Shown here piece after piece: positions 6,586 through 6,757 of a DNA stretch of 6,757 bases. The notes below the pieces were generated by a model, which was not told where the DNA came from, did no database searches, and saw only the letters and a list, made by a program, of their open reading frames with translations. This DNA is from SbD1 sp049300095 (GTDB taxonomy: Bacteria; Desulfobacterota; Syntrophobacteria; Syntrophobacterales; Syntrophobacteraceae), in contig JBAQYM010000124.1 in assembly GCA_049300095.1 (NCBI GenBank), positions 1-6,757 on the forward strand, written 5' to 3'. The translations under genes were made by a program, and so were the position numbers. Numbering within the stretch: position 1 is the first letter of the stretch; the number at the start of each line of letters is the position of its first letter.

Positions 6586-6618
6586 TGGGCGGCAGGCTTT
6601 CCAGCCTGCCGCCCAGAG
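6583..6618. repeat. 16-bp-stem hairpin downstream of gpsA, possible dispersed palindrome or 3' processing signal
   Basis: The left arm 6583-6598 and right arm 6603-6618 pair perfectly over 16 bp around a TTCC loop, with a core of ggcaggct/agcctgcc. It lies 74 bp after the gpsA stop. No run of T follows on either strand, so it lacks the second half of an intrinsic terminator. It could still block 3' exonucleases or assist Rho-independent release weakly. The core resembles palindromes I recall as dispersed in other bacterial genomes (from memory, not checked). It is the best candidate end of the gyrBA-gpsA transcript. Confidence 0.75.
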
Positions 6619-6630
6619 AACGATCTGTCC

Positions 6631-6647
6631 TCGTTCCCACGCTCCAG
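6631..6647 (+). repeat. Possible fragment of a dispersed repeat (cgttcccacgctcc)
   Basis: The motif tcgttcccacgctccag is reminiscent of one half of a palindromic intergenic repeat that I remember from many bacterial genomes, in which it is followed by its inverted copy (cgtgggaacg). The second half is absent here, so if the identification is right this is a truncated copy. The recognition rests on memory only. Confidence 0.3.
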
Positions 6648-6725
6648 AGGCTGTCGCCCAAACCACGGATACCTTCCCGGGTGTGGATCCGAACCAAATA
6701 CATTCGTGATGGCAAGCCCCTACCA

Positions 6726-6753
6726 TTCCGGCAGTCCGGGCGGGGATCAACCC
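6726..6753 (-). repeat. Right arm of 28-bp long-distance inverted repeat
   Basis: Exact reverse complement of 100-127. The last 19 bases of the window (6739-6757) form a hairpin, ggcgggg-atcaa-ccccgcc, with a 7-bp stem and 5-nt loop. This partly overlaps the arm and may continue past the window edge. The right copy therefore seems more complete than the left one, as expected for two members of a dispersed palindromic family. Confidence 0.85.
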
Positions 6754-6757
6754 CGCC

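Noticed and set aside
6515..6709. Open frame of 64 aa after gpsA
   Set aside because: Its content is the translated TACTC repeat plus the hairpin. There is no ribosome site or family resemblance.

Overview
The window carries three intact, co-directional housekeeping genes on the + strand: gyrB (396-2816), gyrA (about 3042-5471) and gpsA (5468-6508). Non-coding DNA unusually rich in repeats surrounds them. All three reading frames are uninterrupted and share a GC-rich codon style, so nothing in the coding part suggests recent transfer. GyrB is the long form (806 aa) with the extra domain in the TOPRIM half that is typical of many Gram-negative bacteria. The protein sequences are compatible with Desulfobacterota (the former Deltaproteobacteria) or a nearby Gram-negative lineage. 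That placement is an impression from memory and cannot be settled from this sequence.

Layout. Positions 1-264 are non-coding as far as I can see and include one arm of a 28-bp inverted repeat (100-127). A near-consensus sigma70-type promoter lies at 265-293 and would give a leader of about 95 nt before gyrB. The gyrB-gyrA gap (2817-3041) is almost filled by a nested mirror-image structure: heptanucleotide repeats on the outside and a perfect 32-bp inverted repeat inside. gpsA begins on a TTG that overlaps the gyrA stop as TTGA, so the two are probably translationally coupled. After gpsA come a pentanucleotide microsatellite, a 16-bp-stem hairpin, a possible fragment of a widespread repeat, and the second arm of the 28-bp inverted repeat. 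That second arm faces the first across about 6.6 kb.

Function. GyrB and GyrA form the A2B2 DNA gyrase that introduces negative supercoils using ATP. GpsA makes sn-glycerol 3-phosphate for phospholipid synthesis. The arrangement suggests one transcription unit from the promoter at 265-293, with the gyrB-gyrA repeat structure able to fold in the mRNA or extrude as a cruciform. I found no undescribed multi-gene system here. The points worth a second look are the nested repeat between the gyrase genes, the long-distance inverted repeat, and an alanine at the GyrA position equivalent to E. coli Ser83.
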